DNA of 45,587 bases from a virus. The notes below the pieces were generated by a model. That model was not told where the DNA came from, made no database searches, and saw nothing but the letters and a program-made list of their open reading frames with translations. The DNA lies in IMG/VR virus record IMGVR_UViG_3300007775_000014, positions 1-45,587 of that record. The stretch is one strand, 5' to 3'. This document shows, piece by piece, positions 22,937-30,717 of this stretch (its first letter is position 1; each line of letters starts with the position of its first letter). The position numbers and the translations under genes are program-made.

Positions 22937-23928
22937 GGCGTCGGCGTCCCGCCCAGCGCGTCCTTCACGGCGCCGGCCCCGGTCGGCGGCTTGCTCGGGC
23001 CGCTCGTCGCGGCCGCCGCCGGCTTGCCCTTGGCGGCGAGCACGTCGTCCCATTCCAGGTCTCCTTCCCGCATGGCGGCTCCGAGGCGCCGGAGTTCGTC
23101 GAGCTGCTCCTGACGCATGCGGTCGATCGAGCAACCCAGCCAGGCCTCGAGGGCCTCGGCGTTGACGCCGAGGGCGAACATCATGGTCGCGGCCCGGTGC
23201 CGGGCGGCGAGCGGGTCGCTCTTGTCCTCCTGCTGGAGCGTCGCCGCTATCTGCTCGAGGCACCGGTCCTGGATGTCGCCCGGGAGCACGCGCAACACGC
23301 CCTGCCGGATGGTCTTGCTCGCCCAGGCGCTTTCCTTGGCGAAGAGCTCGTCCTCGCTCGGCCGCACCAGGAACAGCAGGTCGCCCCGGCTGTTGTAGCG
23401 CTGCCCGAGTTCCTCCTGGCCTTTCCGCTTCCGCCGACGCTCGACCAACTTCTCGATCAGGAAGTCACTCTGATAGCTGAGGTTGGTCTCGAGATCGGTG
23501 ACGACGCACCGCACGCTCCGGGCATCGGCGTTGTCCCAGAGCACGATGCGCTCCACGAGCACGTTGGTCATGCGCCGCGCCGCCACCTCGGCGAACCGGA
23601 TGCTGAAGCCGGAGATCTTCGAGCCGTCGCCCATGGGCCGGTTGAACAGCGCCGCCGCGGCGAACGCTGGCCGCTTGCAATCGAGCAACAGTTGGCTCTC
23701 CACGTCGTGCCACCGGCGCGGCCGGTGCAGCGCCATCTGATATCGGGCCTGCACCGCGGCGGTCGCCTGCGCCGTGAGCGCGGCCGCCGCGACGTCACGC
23801 ACCGCCGGCGGCGGGGCCGTCTCCCCCGGTGCGGGTGCCGGGAGGTTGGGCGAGGAGGGCAGGGTCGAAGCCGGGGAGGTCGACCCAGTAGCCGGGGAAG
23901 AGGCTGCGGAACTTCTCGTCTCGGACAT
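22933..23928 (-). CDS. Recombination-associated protein, putative single-strand annealing partner (331 aa)
   Basis: It sits directly after a YqaJ exonuclease, the usual place of a RecT/Bet-type annealing protein. After a disordered Ser/Pro-rich lead of about 50 residues comes YQMALHRPRRWHDVESQLLLDCKRPAFAAAALFNRPMGDGSKISGFSIRFAEVAARRM. That is a conserved phage family with 'RPxxW..V' and 'GxSIRFAE' signatures, usually of unknown function. VTDLETNLSYQSDFLIEKLVERRRKRKGQ and IRQGVLRVLPGDI follow. The ATG at 23928 has an AAGGAG site and lies 134 bases inside the exonuclease gene. Annealing activity is inferred. Confidence 0.85.
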   Translation of the reverse strand: MSETRSSAASSPATGSTSPASTLPSSPNLPAPAPGETAPPPAVRDVAAAALTAQATAAVQARYQMALHRPRRWHDVESQLLLDCKRPAFAAAALFNRPMGDGSKISGFSIRFAEVAARRMTNVLVERIVLWDNADARSVRCVVTDLETNLSYQSDFLIEKLVERRRKRKGQEELGQRYNSRGDLLFLVRPSEDELFAKESAWASKTIRQGVLRVLPGDIQDRCLEQIAATLQQEDKSDPLAARHRAATMMFALGVNAEALEAWLGCSIDRMRQEQLDELRRLGAAMREGDLEWDDVLAAKGKPAAAATSGPSKPPTGAGAVKDALGGTPTP

Positions 23929-24964
23929 AGCGCTCGAGCTCCTTGAACTTCGGGGTGAACCGGAACTGTCGGCTTGGGGTGCGGGTCCGCTGGTGCGTCG
24001 CCACGAGCGCATCGAATGCCTCGACCGGCGCATGCTCGGCGAGGGCGCGGGCGACGGCTTCCCAGTCGGTGGTCGGCTTGTACTGCACGTTGCTCCAGCT
24101 CGCGGTGAACTCGGGGCTGCTCACCCCGTACCGGTCGCCGATGGCCGCCTTGAGCACGTTCATGGCCCGGTCGGCGTACTGCTGCCATTCGTCGAGGCGC
24201 CACCGCGCCAGCGTGAGGGCCGCGGCCGCCTGGCTCTCCGCCTCGGTCGCCGGCGCGCACCGCTTCTCGCCGACGAACTGGGGGTGCTTCGCCGCGAGGG
24301 CCGCCGCGGTCGCCGGGTGCGCGTCGATGGGGGCCGACTCGGACCCGAGCAGGTAGCGCTCGACGTACTCGAGCGCGCGGCGCTCGATCTCCCGGCCGAG
24401 GGTCTCGTCCCAGCGGACGGTGTAGATGCCGGTGTCGCCGCCCGTGCCGAACAGCACGGCCACGTGCCACTCACGGTAGCCGGTGCACAGCATGCCGCCG
24501 TAGCACTGCAGAAACACGTCGGCCGGGACCTCGTCGGTGCCCCGCTCGCCCCACTCGCGCTTGAGGAACTCGCTGCGCCACTTGCACTCGAGGCCAGCGT
24601 GCCGGTCGGGGAAGACGGCCAGTGCGTCCGGCGAGGCGAGCAGCCGCCCGCTCGGGTGCCGCACGCTGTCGGGCCGGTAGAGCACCGTCACCACCTGCGG
24701 GTAGGTCCGCGCAAACCACTGCGCGATGTACGGCTCCACGACCAGGCCGAGGTCCGCCGCGCCGCCGGCGGGGCGCGGGGCGAGCTCGCCCCGCTTCCGG
24801 AGCTGGAGGGCGAGCGGCGAGGTGTACTTGCCGAACCCGAGCGCCGCGGCGAACTCGCTGGCCCCGAGCCGCTCGGCTCGGTAGGTCTTCGGATCCTCGC
24901 CCGGCGGGACGGGGGCCGGGTCGCGCTCGGCGGGGGTCGGGTAGAAGGTGCGCTCGTGACTCAT
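23795..24964 (-). CDS. YqaJ-type exonuclease (lambda exo-like, 389 aa)
   Basis: It resects double-stranded ends for recombination. GASEFAAALGFGKYTSPLALQLRKRGE (residues 34-60) matches the YqaJ N-terminus. LGLVVEP includes the first conserved Glu at 77. Asp113 in SPDALAVF and Glu126-x-Lys128 in LECKWR form the PD-(D/E)xK site. VFLQCYGGMLCTGYREWHVAVLFG gives the Q-motif helix. The C-terminal half (about residues 215-389) is an extra helical region. The start at 24964 overlaps the kinase stop by 4 bases. Confidence 0.9.
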   Translation of the reverse strand: MSHERTFYPTPAERDPAPVPPGEDPKTYRAERLGASEFAAALGFGKYTSPLALQLRKRGELAPRPAGGAADLGLVVEPYIAQWFARTYPQVVTVLYRPDSVRHPSGRLLASPDALAVFPDRHAGLECKWRSEFLKREWGERGTDEVPADVFLQCYGGMLCTGYREWHVAVLFGTGGDTGIYTVRWDETLGREIERRALEYVERYLLGSESAPIDAHPATAAALAAKHPQFVGEKRCAPATEAESQAAAALTLARWRLDEWQQYADRAMNVLKAAIGDRYGVSSPEFTASWSNVQYKPTTDWEAVARALAEHAPVEAFDALVATHQRTRTPSRQFRFTPKFKELERYVRDEKFRSLFPGYWVDLPGFDPALLAQPPGTRTGGDGPAAGGA

Positions 24965-25560
24965 GCGTGCCTCGTGGTGGCGTCGAGCAGGCGGAGGATG
25001 TAGGGCCACGCGTCCTCGGAGGACAGGCGCTGGACGGCGAGACCGGCGGCCTCCGCGCGCACCCGCGCCCGGGTAATGACCTCGTGCCGCCGCGTGGTGT
25101 TGGCCGGATTGAACGGCCGCGTGTCGCCCCGCGTTTGCCGCCGCTCCACGACCCGGGCAAGGCAGAGGGCGAGCGGCGTGTCCAGAAACACATGGACGTA
25201 CTGGTGGCCCGTGACCTGGAGCTCGGCTGCCAGCACCTCGTATCGTCGGAGCTCGCTGGCCAGCAGGCCCTCGAACAGCACGTGATAACCCTCCGCGAGG
25301 TAGCGCCGGATGCGTAAGGCGATCTCGTCCTGGGTGGGGATGGTGTCGCAGCCGCCGCACGTCGGCTCGTAACTTCCCAGCACGATGAGCGGAAGCTCGC
25401 CCGTGCTGCAGTAGGCGATCGGGTCGCGGCGCCGCTTGCCGGCCAGGGTGGGGTCGAGGTACGGATCGCGGATCGCCGTGAAGGGCCACTGGGCGAGCGC
25501 CTTGCGGACGACGGTCGTCTTGCCCGAGCCGGAGTTGCCCCGGAGCTGCACGACGATCAT
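24961..25560 (-). CDS. P-loop kinase, candidate 5-hydroxymethyl-dU DNA kinase (199 aa)
   Basis: MIVVQLRGNSGSGKTTVVRKALAQW contains the Walker A motif GNSGSGKTT at residues 8-16. YHVLFEGLLASELRRYEVLAAEL and YVHVFLDTPLALCLARVVERRQTRG supply Walker B-like strands and an Arg-rich lid. FNPANTTRRHEV follows. The fold is that of small P-loop kinases. In thymidine-hypermodifying phages such an enzyme phosphorylates 5-hmdU in DNA before amino-acid transfer. The neighbours (hydroxymethylase, flavoprotein, transferase-like proteins) support this. An unrelated nucleotide kinase cannot be excluded. Confidence 0.72.
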   Translation of the reverse strand: MIVVQLRGNSGSGKTTVVRKALAQWPFTAIRDPYLDPTLAGKRRRDPIAYCSTGELPLIVLGSYEPTCGGCDTIPTQDEIALRIRRYLAEGYHVLFEGLLASELRRYEVLAAELQVTGHQYVHVFLDTPLALCLARVVERRQTRGDTRPFNPANTTRRHEVITRARVRAEAAGLAVQRLSSEDAWPYILRLLDATTRHA

Positions 25561-26042
25561 CGGATGACCTCCTCTGCCGCCAGGTGCTCGAGGATGAGCC
25601 GCTCGATGCGTCGCGCGACGGCGCGCGCCCGGCCCCGGCCGGTAGCCGCGCCTTGATAGGCCCGGCGGAGGTCCGCCGGCCAGTCTGCGACCAGGAAGAC
25701 AGAATCGATCTCCGTTTCGGTGGCGTAGTCGGCGATGCCGGCGGTGCCTTTCAGCCCGAGCAGCACCGCTGCGACTTCATGGATGTTCGCGTCTCCGCCC
25801 GAGTAGCGGGAGACCGCCGGCACACGCCGCCGGTCGAGAAGGACCGCCCAACCCGCGATGCACGCCGTGGTCCCGCAATGGTCGATGGATCCGGGCGGAA
25901 GCTCATCCAGTAAGAAGATGTCGGGGCGCCGCCGGTCCGGTGGTCTCTCCGGGACTACATAGAAATCCATGTTGAGGCGCTCCGGGTGCTCGAGAATGAC
26001 GTCTCGGACACAGAGCAGCAGCGGCACGTTCAGCTCAGCCAC
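25557..26042 (-). CDS. Conserved 'CGTxxCIAGWA' protein of unknown function (161 aa)
   Basis: It contains HCGTTACIAGWAVLLDRR near residues 55-72. This motif recurs in small proteins of phages, plasmids and actinobacteria, with no known role. GGDANIHEVAAVLLGL and SVFLVADWPADLRRAYQ follow. It lies between the kinase and the next modification-cluster gene, with 4- and 8-base overlaps. Whether it belongs to the modification pathway is unclear. Confidence 0.75.
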   Translation of the reverse strand: MAELNVPLLLCVRDVILEHPERLNMDFYVVPERPPDRRRPDIFLLDELPPGSIDHCGTTACIAGWAVLLDRRRVPAVSRYSGGDANIHEVAAVLLGLKGTAGIADYATETEIDSVFLVADWPADLRRAYQGAATGRGRARAVARRIERLILEHLAAEEVIR

Positions 26043-26397
26043 GGTCCGCCTCCTCGAGATCGAGCTCCCGGAGCATCGCGGCGTACACGGCCGTGTCGGT
26101 GGCGCTGTCGGCGTGGCCGCCGTTGGCGAACTGCGCGGCGTAGCGCATGAGCTTGGTCACCGCGAGCTCGAAGCAGAAATAGCGGCTGAAGTCGGCGGCC
26201 GTCTGCAGCTGCAGGCCGGCCGGGAAGATCGCCTCGAGGGCCCGACCGTGCCGCTTGTAGTGGGCGGCGTAGGTGGTGTTGCGCTCCTCGAAGAGCGCGG
26301 CGGCGCCGCGGAGCACGTCGGCCGCGTCCGGGCGCCGCGTGGTGGGGTCGGCTGCGGGCGCCGACGGGCGAGTGGAAGCACGACGATGACGAGCCAT
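26035..26397 (-). CDS. Helical MazG/Nmad1-like protein (120 aa)
   Basis: After a disordered basic start (residues 1-23) it reads DVLRGAAALFEERNTTYAAHYKRHGRALEAIFP, then AADFSRYFCFELAVTKLMRYAAQFANGGHADSATDTAVYAAMLRELD. Compact four-helix proteins with 'ER..TY', 'K..RY' and 'D...Y..ML' occur in phages. They are related to the nucleotide-modification-associated DUF1599/Nmad1 or MazG-like groups. This could mean hydrolysis or salvage of a modified nucleotide. The family assignment is tentative. Confidence 0.55.
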   Translation of the reverse strand: MARHRRASTRPSAPAADPTTRRPDAADVLRGAAALFEERNTTYAAHYKRHGRALEAIFPAGLQLQTAADFSRYFCFELAVTKLMRYAAQFANGGHADSATDTAVYAAMLRELDLEEADRG

Positions 26398-27473
26398 CAG
26401 GGTATCTCCGGTGAGGGTGGAGCGGGGTCGCGAACCTCGCCCGGGGGCGCGGCTGGTGCGCGCGGAGTAAAGGGGATCTGCACGCCGAACCGCGCGCTCA
26501 GCCAGCCATAGGCGGCGAGGCGCCAGTCATCCGCCTCGATGCGGCTGGCGATCGCGACGGCGGCGGCCGCGCCTGCCACCCGCGCCCGCCAGCACCGCAC
26601 CATGGGCTGGGCAACCTCGAGGAAGAACGGGTTGTGAAAGAGCCGCTCCGCCCCGTCGAGCAGCCACTGCTGGAACGCCACCAGGTCCACGTCGAGCGCG
26701 TCGGGGTTGAGCGCGAGCGGGGTCGGCCGGACCCCGTGCGCGGTGTATGCGTCGGGCAGGGTCGCGTATTCGGTCGCCGAGCGATACCGCCACACCGCCT
26801 CGTAGACATGGGCGTTGGCGACGACCTGGGTGAGCGTGCCGGGCTGGAACTCGGCACGCGCGGCGAGGTACTCGAGCAAGAAACTAAACTGCACGGCGTT
26901 GGCGCCGAGCGTCCCCCACACGAGGTCGCCGCTCCGCTGCAGCACCACGAGGTCGAGGCGGCCGTCCGTCCCGCGCTGGACGGTCACGGTGAGGTTGCAG
27001 GGCAGATCCTTCGGCGCCTCGTACCGGAGCGCCTGGGTGCGTTCGTAGCGGGTGTCCCACATCTGCAGCACCACGCGCCGGGTCGCCGGATTCGCGCGGA
27101 GCTCGCGCACCGCGTCGTCCAGCTGATCGGTGCCGAACGCTCCGCGCCACCGCCAGCCATAGGCCCCGTGCCAGGTGGCGCCGTCGTCACTGAAGTCGTC
27201 CACCCGAGGTAGGAACTCGCGCAACGGCGCGATGCGCCGGCCGCCGCCGAGCATCCACAGGCTTTCGGCCAGGTGGAAGAACGGGTTCGCACGGCGCGTC
27301 GGGCTGAGGAGGATCCGCTCACGGGGGCACAGCGTGTGGATGACCAGCGGGCCGGGCAACTGGCGCACCCGGCCGCCGCGGGTCTCCACGGGAACGCCGA
27401 GCGCTTCGACGAACTCCACGGCCTGCGCCCAAGCATCGTTGACGTTGCGGGCGCGGATGACGTGTAGGGTCAT
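26397..27473 (-). CDS. Thymidylate synthase-family enzyme, likely dUMP hydroxymethylase (358 aa)
   Basis: It would convert dUMP to 5-hydroxymethyl-dUMP with methylene-tetrahydrofolate. ANPFFHLAESLWMLGG (62-76), DDGATWHGAYGWRWR (96-110) and RRVVLQMWD (132-140) are thymidylate synthase-family segments. Cys159 in KDLPCNLTV is the nucleophile, and QRSGDLVWGTLGAN (179-192) the phosphate/base motif. Asn192 aligns with the uracil-recognising Asn rather than the Asp of dCMP hydroxymethylases. The usual His after the catalytic Cys is replaced by Asn, a change fitting hydroxymethylase-type relatives. The start at 27473 overlaps the flavoprotein stop. Confidence 0.85.
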   Translation of the reverse strand: MTLHVIRARNVNDAWAQAVEFVEALGVPVETRGGRVRQLPGPLVIHTLCPRERILLSPTRRANPFFHLAESLWMLGGGRRIAPLREFLPRVDDFSDDGATWHGAYGWRWRGAFGTDQLDDAVRELRANPATRRVVLQMWDTRYERTQALRYEAPKDLPCNLTVTVQRGTDGRLDLVVLQRSGDLVWGTLGANAVQFSFLLEYLAARAEFQPGTLTQVVANAHVYEAVWRYRSATEYATLPDAYTAHGVRPTPLALNPDALDVDLVAFQQWLLDGAERLFHNPFFLEVAQPMVRCWRARVAGAAAAVAIASRIEADDWRLAAYGWLSARFGVQIPFTPRAPAAPPGEVRDPAPPSPEIP

Positions 27474-28285
27474 GCAATGAACCTCCCCCGCTCTCGGCGG
27501 AGCTGCTGGCGCAGCCTGAGGGCCCAGTGGGCCGCGAGGACCGTGGTGCTCTTGTTGCCCCCGGTGGCGACCATGAGGCCGCGCTCGAGCCGTTGGAAGA
27601 TGCCCAGTTTCGCGCCCACGGCCGTCGGACACGGAGCGGCGGTGTGGCCCAGGTAGCCGCGAGCGCCGGCGAGCTCGAGCCGGGTACGCGCGGCGGCCCA
27701 GCGCGCCGGGTCGTTGGCCTTGTAGGAGCCGCCGTCCCCACCCCACCAGTACCCATCCGCGTGTTGCGCGAGCACCAGGTGGCGGAACGGGGCCCACATC
27801 TTGAGGACCGGGCCCGGCGCTTCCTGGAACCGGAAGGCGGCGCCCCACCGCGGCGCCACGCGACACCGTACCAGCTCCGCCGACCAGGCCCCCGCCGCCA
27901 CGATGACGAGGTGCGCCGTTGCCTCGGTCTCCGCCTCGCCCTGCTTGACGTAGCGGACCTGACCAGGACCGACGGTCCGGACCCGCGCCGGGATGATGAA
28001 CTCGGCCGGGGTCGCCTCGAGCACGCGGCTGCCCTCCAACTGCGGCACCCGCCGACCGCGAAGCTCGGCGCCGAGGAAGCCGTAGCGCTCGTCGAGCGAG
28101 GCAAGCACGTCCCGGACCGTCGGCACGAAGGGTGTGATCCAGCTCTCCACGAGCAGGCCGATGGAGAGCGGCGAGGCGCCCGGCCGCCCGGGGTCCGCGA
28201 ACCAGCGCACCTCCCAGCCGTCATCCAGCAGCATGTGGCCCAGCTGGGCGCCGGCGAGGCCGTGCCCCACGATGAGGGCGCGCAT
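27470..28285 (-). CDS. FAD-dependent DAO/glycine oxidase-like enzyme, candidate flavin lyase of DNA modification (271 aa)
   Basis: MRALIVGHGLAGAQLGHML shows the GxGxxG dinucleotide motif at residues 7-12. HLVIVAAGAWSAEL is the second FAD-contact strand (cf. 'V..AAG.W'). LMVATGGNKSTTVLAAHWAL is the C-terminal FAD motif of the DAO family. At 271 aa it is shorter than typical glycine oxidases. In phages such as M6 and PaMx11, flavin-dependent lyases cut a glycyl group on thymidine to aminomethyl-dU. The adjacent kinase, ThyA-like and transferase-like genes make this the favoured role. Confidence 0.75.
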   Translation of the reverse strand: MRALIVGHGLAGAQLGHMLLDDGWEVRWFADPGRPGASPLSIGLLVESWITPFVPTVRDVLASLDERYGFLGAELRGRRVPQLEGSRVLEATPAEFIIPARVRTVGPGQVRYVKQGEAETEATAHLVIVAAGAWSAELVRCRVAPRWGAAFRFQEAPGPVLKMWAPFRHLVLAQHADGYWWGGDGGSYKANDPARWAAARTRLELAGARGYLGHTAAPCPTAVGAKLGIFQRLERGLMVATGGNKSTTVLAAHWALRLRQQLRRERGRFIA

Positions 28286-28755
28286 CAGGTAGTGCCGGCC
28301 CGGAGTTGCTGCGCGGCGGCCGTCGCGGCGGTCCACACCAGCTCGAGCACCGACGGCCGCGCCGCCGGCGTGAGGAACATGGGGTCGGGCACCCGGGTCT
28401 CCCCGGCGTAGGTCGCGAGACAGATGAGCCGCTCGTCCCGGTCGCCGCGGGGCAGCAGGCCAGCCAGCCGGCGGCGGTTCCCGCTGTCCATGTAGAAGAT
28501 GTGCGTCGCCTCGGCCAACTCGGCTGGCTCGACCAAGCGGCTCCGGTGCGGGTCGAGCGCCTGCTGGGGCGGCGAGCTCGCGCCCTCGGCGAGCACCTTG
28601 AGCCGGGCGAAGGCCCGCACCCAGGGCGGGGCCCGGCGGCCCGCGGTGACGAAGCCGCCTTGGCGGACCTCAACCCCGGCGCACGCGAACGCGAGGGCCG
28701 CCAAGGGACTCCGGCACACGTTCCCGTGGCACACGACGTAGACAGACGGCGTCAT
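28285..28755 (-). CDS. Low-molecular-weight phosphotyrosine phosphatase-like protein (156 aa)
   Basis: MTPSVYVVCHGNVCRSPLAALAF contains the CX5R(S/T) phosphate loop with Cys9 and Arg15. DPHRSRLVEPAELAEATHIFYMD and VPDPMF (general-acid Asp about residue 126) complete the LMW-PTP fold. Such enzymes remove phosphate from tyrosine, arsenate reductase relatives reduce arsenate, and in this cluster a phosphate or pyrophosphate on a modified nucleotide is another possible substrate. It overlaps the flavoprotein by one base (TGATG) and the next small gene by 4. Confidence 0.85.
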   Translation of the reverse strand: MTPSVYVVCHGNVCRSPLAALAFACAGVEVRQGGFVTAGRRAPPWVRAFARLKVLAEGASSPPQQALDPHRSRLVEPAELAEATHIFYMDSGNRRRLAGLLPRGDRDERLICLATYAGETRVPDPMFLTPAARPSVLELVWTAATAAAQQLRAGTT

Positions 28756-28868
28756 CCGACACTCTCCTCTCCGGCCAGCAGCCGGGCAATGTTCTCGCGG
28801 GCGCGAGGGTGGTCGCGTCGGGTAGCGCGATAGCGCCGCTCGAGGCGGTGATATTGTGGCTTGCTCAT
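28752..28868 (-). CDS. Tiny basic protein (38 aa)
   Basis: MSKPQYHRLERRYRATRRDHPRARENIARLLAG is very basic. Its ATG at 28868 and TGA at 28752 overlap the neighbours by 4 bases (ATGA both sides), so it is probably real. No function recognised. Confidence 0.6.
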   Translation of the reverse strand: MSKPQYHRLERRYRATRRDHPRARENIARLLAGEESVG

Positions 28869-29830
28869 GCCGGCACTTCGTCCCGGGCGAGCACCGCCCC
28901 GGTATCGACGTAGACCCGCCGGCGCAGGAGCTCGATCCCGTGCCAGCCGCGCGCTTCGCCGAGGTAGGCGGCCGGGAGCGCCGCCGCGCGGGCGCGCCAC
29001 CAGAGCCGGAATCGCCCCTCCTCGCGGAGCCGCGCCCCCCAGTGCGGTTCGCCCGGGCGGATGATCGGCTCGGCCTCGAGGAACCGCTCGAGCATCTCGT
29101 CGATGTCGTTCCCGACGTAGTACTTGCCCCCGTGGAGCCCCTTGAAGTTGCAGCAGACCGTCTCCAACTCGTCCCAGGTCCACGTCTCGCCCTGGGCGCT
29201 GACCCACGTCTGGAGCTCGTCGGCCGCGCCGAGGAGGTGCCGCACTGGCGCTCGCGGATCGACGCCGGTCACCAGCGCCAGGCCCTGAACCGGGTAGCTG
29301 CCGGGTTCGGGTAGCATGCTCGGGAACTCGGCGTTGAGCCCGTGCACGTGGATCAGCAGGTCCATCCACTTGAAGGCCGCCCAGTTACCGATGCTGTAGA
29401 GGCCGCGGAGTGCCCGATAGATCACGCGGAACCGCTCGGTGGGGGTCCGGACGCCCACCGCTTCCGAGTGCAGCCAGCGGTGGAACCCGCCCGCCAGCGC
29501 GAGCGCCGTCGCGTAGCCCAGACAGGCGCGGGTGAGTAGCTTGCCGCGGCGGGCATGCCGACGCTCCGAGCCGTAAGGCTGCAGCTGACACGCCTCGCAT
29601 GGCACCTCGCCAGGTTCGGGGTGGTGCTGCCAGGCGATGATGGCGCTGGGGAGGTGGTAGAACTGGACGTAGAGGAACGTGAGCCAGTGGGCCGACTCCG
29701 GGTCGAGCGCCGCGTCCCGGTAGGCGGTGCGTAGGACGTCATAGACGGGGTCGAGGTCCCGGCTCCGGTGCATGAGCTGGCCAAACCGGAGGAACGCCCC
29801 CCGTCGGCCCTCAACGGTCGCTCGGCTCAC
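28865..29830 (-). CDS. Putative amino acid:DNA transferase-group protein, first of pair (321 aa)
   Basis: Helical protein with aromatic-rich motifs: FLYVQFYHLPSAIIAWQHHP, then CEACQLQPYGSERRHARRGKLL, GGFHRWLHSE, GLYSIGNWAAFKWMDLLIHVHGLN and CNFKGLHGGKYYVGNDIDEML. This style resembles the aGPT-Pplase/HMUDK-helical proteins that install amino acids on 5-hmdU. The four Cys in the CEAC region could bind metal. The GTG start at 29830 forms a GTGA overlap with the second member of the pair. Family placement is by pattern and neighbours. Confidence 0.62.
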   Translation of the reverse strand: MSRATVEGRRGAFLRFGQLMHRSRDLDPVYDVLRTAYRDAALDPESAHWLTFLYVQFYHLPSAIIAWQHHPEPGEVPCEACQLQPYGSERRHARRGKLLTRACLGYATALALAGGFHRWLHSEAVGVRTPTERFRVIYRALRGLYSIGNWAAFKWMDLLIHVHGLNAEFPSMLPEPGSYPVQGLALVTGVDPRAPVRHLLGAADELQTWVSAQGETWTWDELETVCCNFKGLHGGKYYVGNDIDEMLERFLEAEPIIRPGEPHWGARLREEGRFRLWWRARAAALPAAYLGEARGWHGIELLRRRVYVDTGAVLARDEVPA

Positions 29831-30717
29831 GTGGGCGCTCCCTGGTAGCGGCGCCGGTAGGGATTGACCCCTAACCGGGCGCGCTCGTACTTGTAGAACT
29901 CGCAGAGGCTGTGCTCCACGTCCCGCGCCAGCAGGGGGCGAGTGGTCGGCTGGTCCCCCGTGATCGCCGCCAGGAGCGCCTCGAACAACGGATATGGTTT
30001 CCGGCCGGCCGCGAGCGGCCCGAAGACGAGTTTGAGCCCACGCAAGGCACCGGGCCCGAGGTTGGCGTAGGTCGCCCGGTCCGGGGCCTCGGCCAGGAGC
30101 GGGAGATAGGTGAGGTCGCTGGCGATCTCGTAAGCGAGGAACCCGCCGACCCACGCATGTTGCTGCAGCCGCTCTACCGTGCGCGCTACCGTGACCCGTT
30201 CCCCGTCGGTGCCGCTCCAGTAATGGCGCCAGTGGTGGCGATAGTCCCACATCGGGCCCCACACGTTCCGCACGAGGTGGCCAGGTTTGTCACTGCCCTC
30301 GGCTGCCGCGATCACATAGGCCGGTGCGAAGACCTTCTCCTTGCGGGCCGCCCGCGCGCGCAGCAGGTCGAGCGCGGTGAGCGGCTCCCAGGCATCCGGC
30401 GAGGCAAACAGCCCCGCCTGCTCGAGCTCGTCAAGCGTCTCCGGGAGGTTGAGGAACCGCACGATGGCCGCGAGGAACCAGCTGTCCACGCCCCAGCTCG
30501 GCCAGGCGCGGCCGTAGAGCGCGATGGCGTGCACGCTGCCCCGGTCGAGCTCGCGGAAGACGTTGCAGAAGTGCAGCTCGCGGAAGAGTGGGTCGGTCGT
30601 CCACGGCCAGCGCGCGCCGACCCGGCGCAGCTCGGTGATCTGGTGGCGCTCGCTGATCCAGCGCCGGAACCCGGCATAGCCCGGCCACTCGGTCGGCACC
30701 GGCAAGGCGCTGGTCAT
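29827..30717 (-). CDS. Putative amino acid:DNA transferase / HMUDK-helical-domain protein (296 aa)
   Basis: FRRWISERHQITELRRVGARWPWTTDPLFRELHFCNVFRELDRG (residues 17-60) has the ERHxI...RR.G...PWT.DP......F.NV(F/Y)RE.DR pattern of the alpha-glutamyl/putrescinyl thymine pyrophosphorylase and HMUDK-helical group. The end DVEHSLCEFYKYERARLGVNPYR also matches. In hypermodifying phages these act on 5-hmdU in DNA with the kinase. The start at 30717 and GTGA/ATGA overlaps couple it to the cluster. The exact step is inferred. Confidence 0.75.
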   Translation of the reverse strand: MTSALPVPTEWPGYAGFRRWISERHQITELRRVGARWPWTTDPLFRELHFCNVFRELDRGSVHAIALYGRAWPSWGVDSWFLAAIVRFLNLPETLDELEQAGLFASPDAWEPLTALDLLRARAARKEKVFAPAYVIAAAEGSDKPGHLVRNVWGPMWDYRHHWRHYWSGTDGERVTVARTVERLQQHAWVGGFLAYEIASDLTYLPLLAEAPDRATYANLGPGALRGLKLVFGPLAAGRKPYPLFEALLAAITGDQPTTRPLLARDVEHSLCEFYKYERARLGVNPYRRRYQGAPT

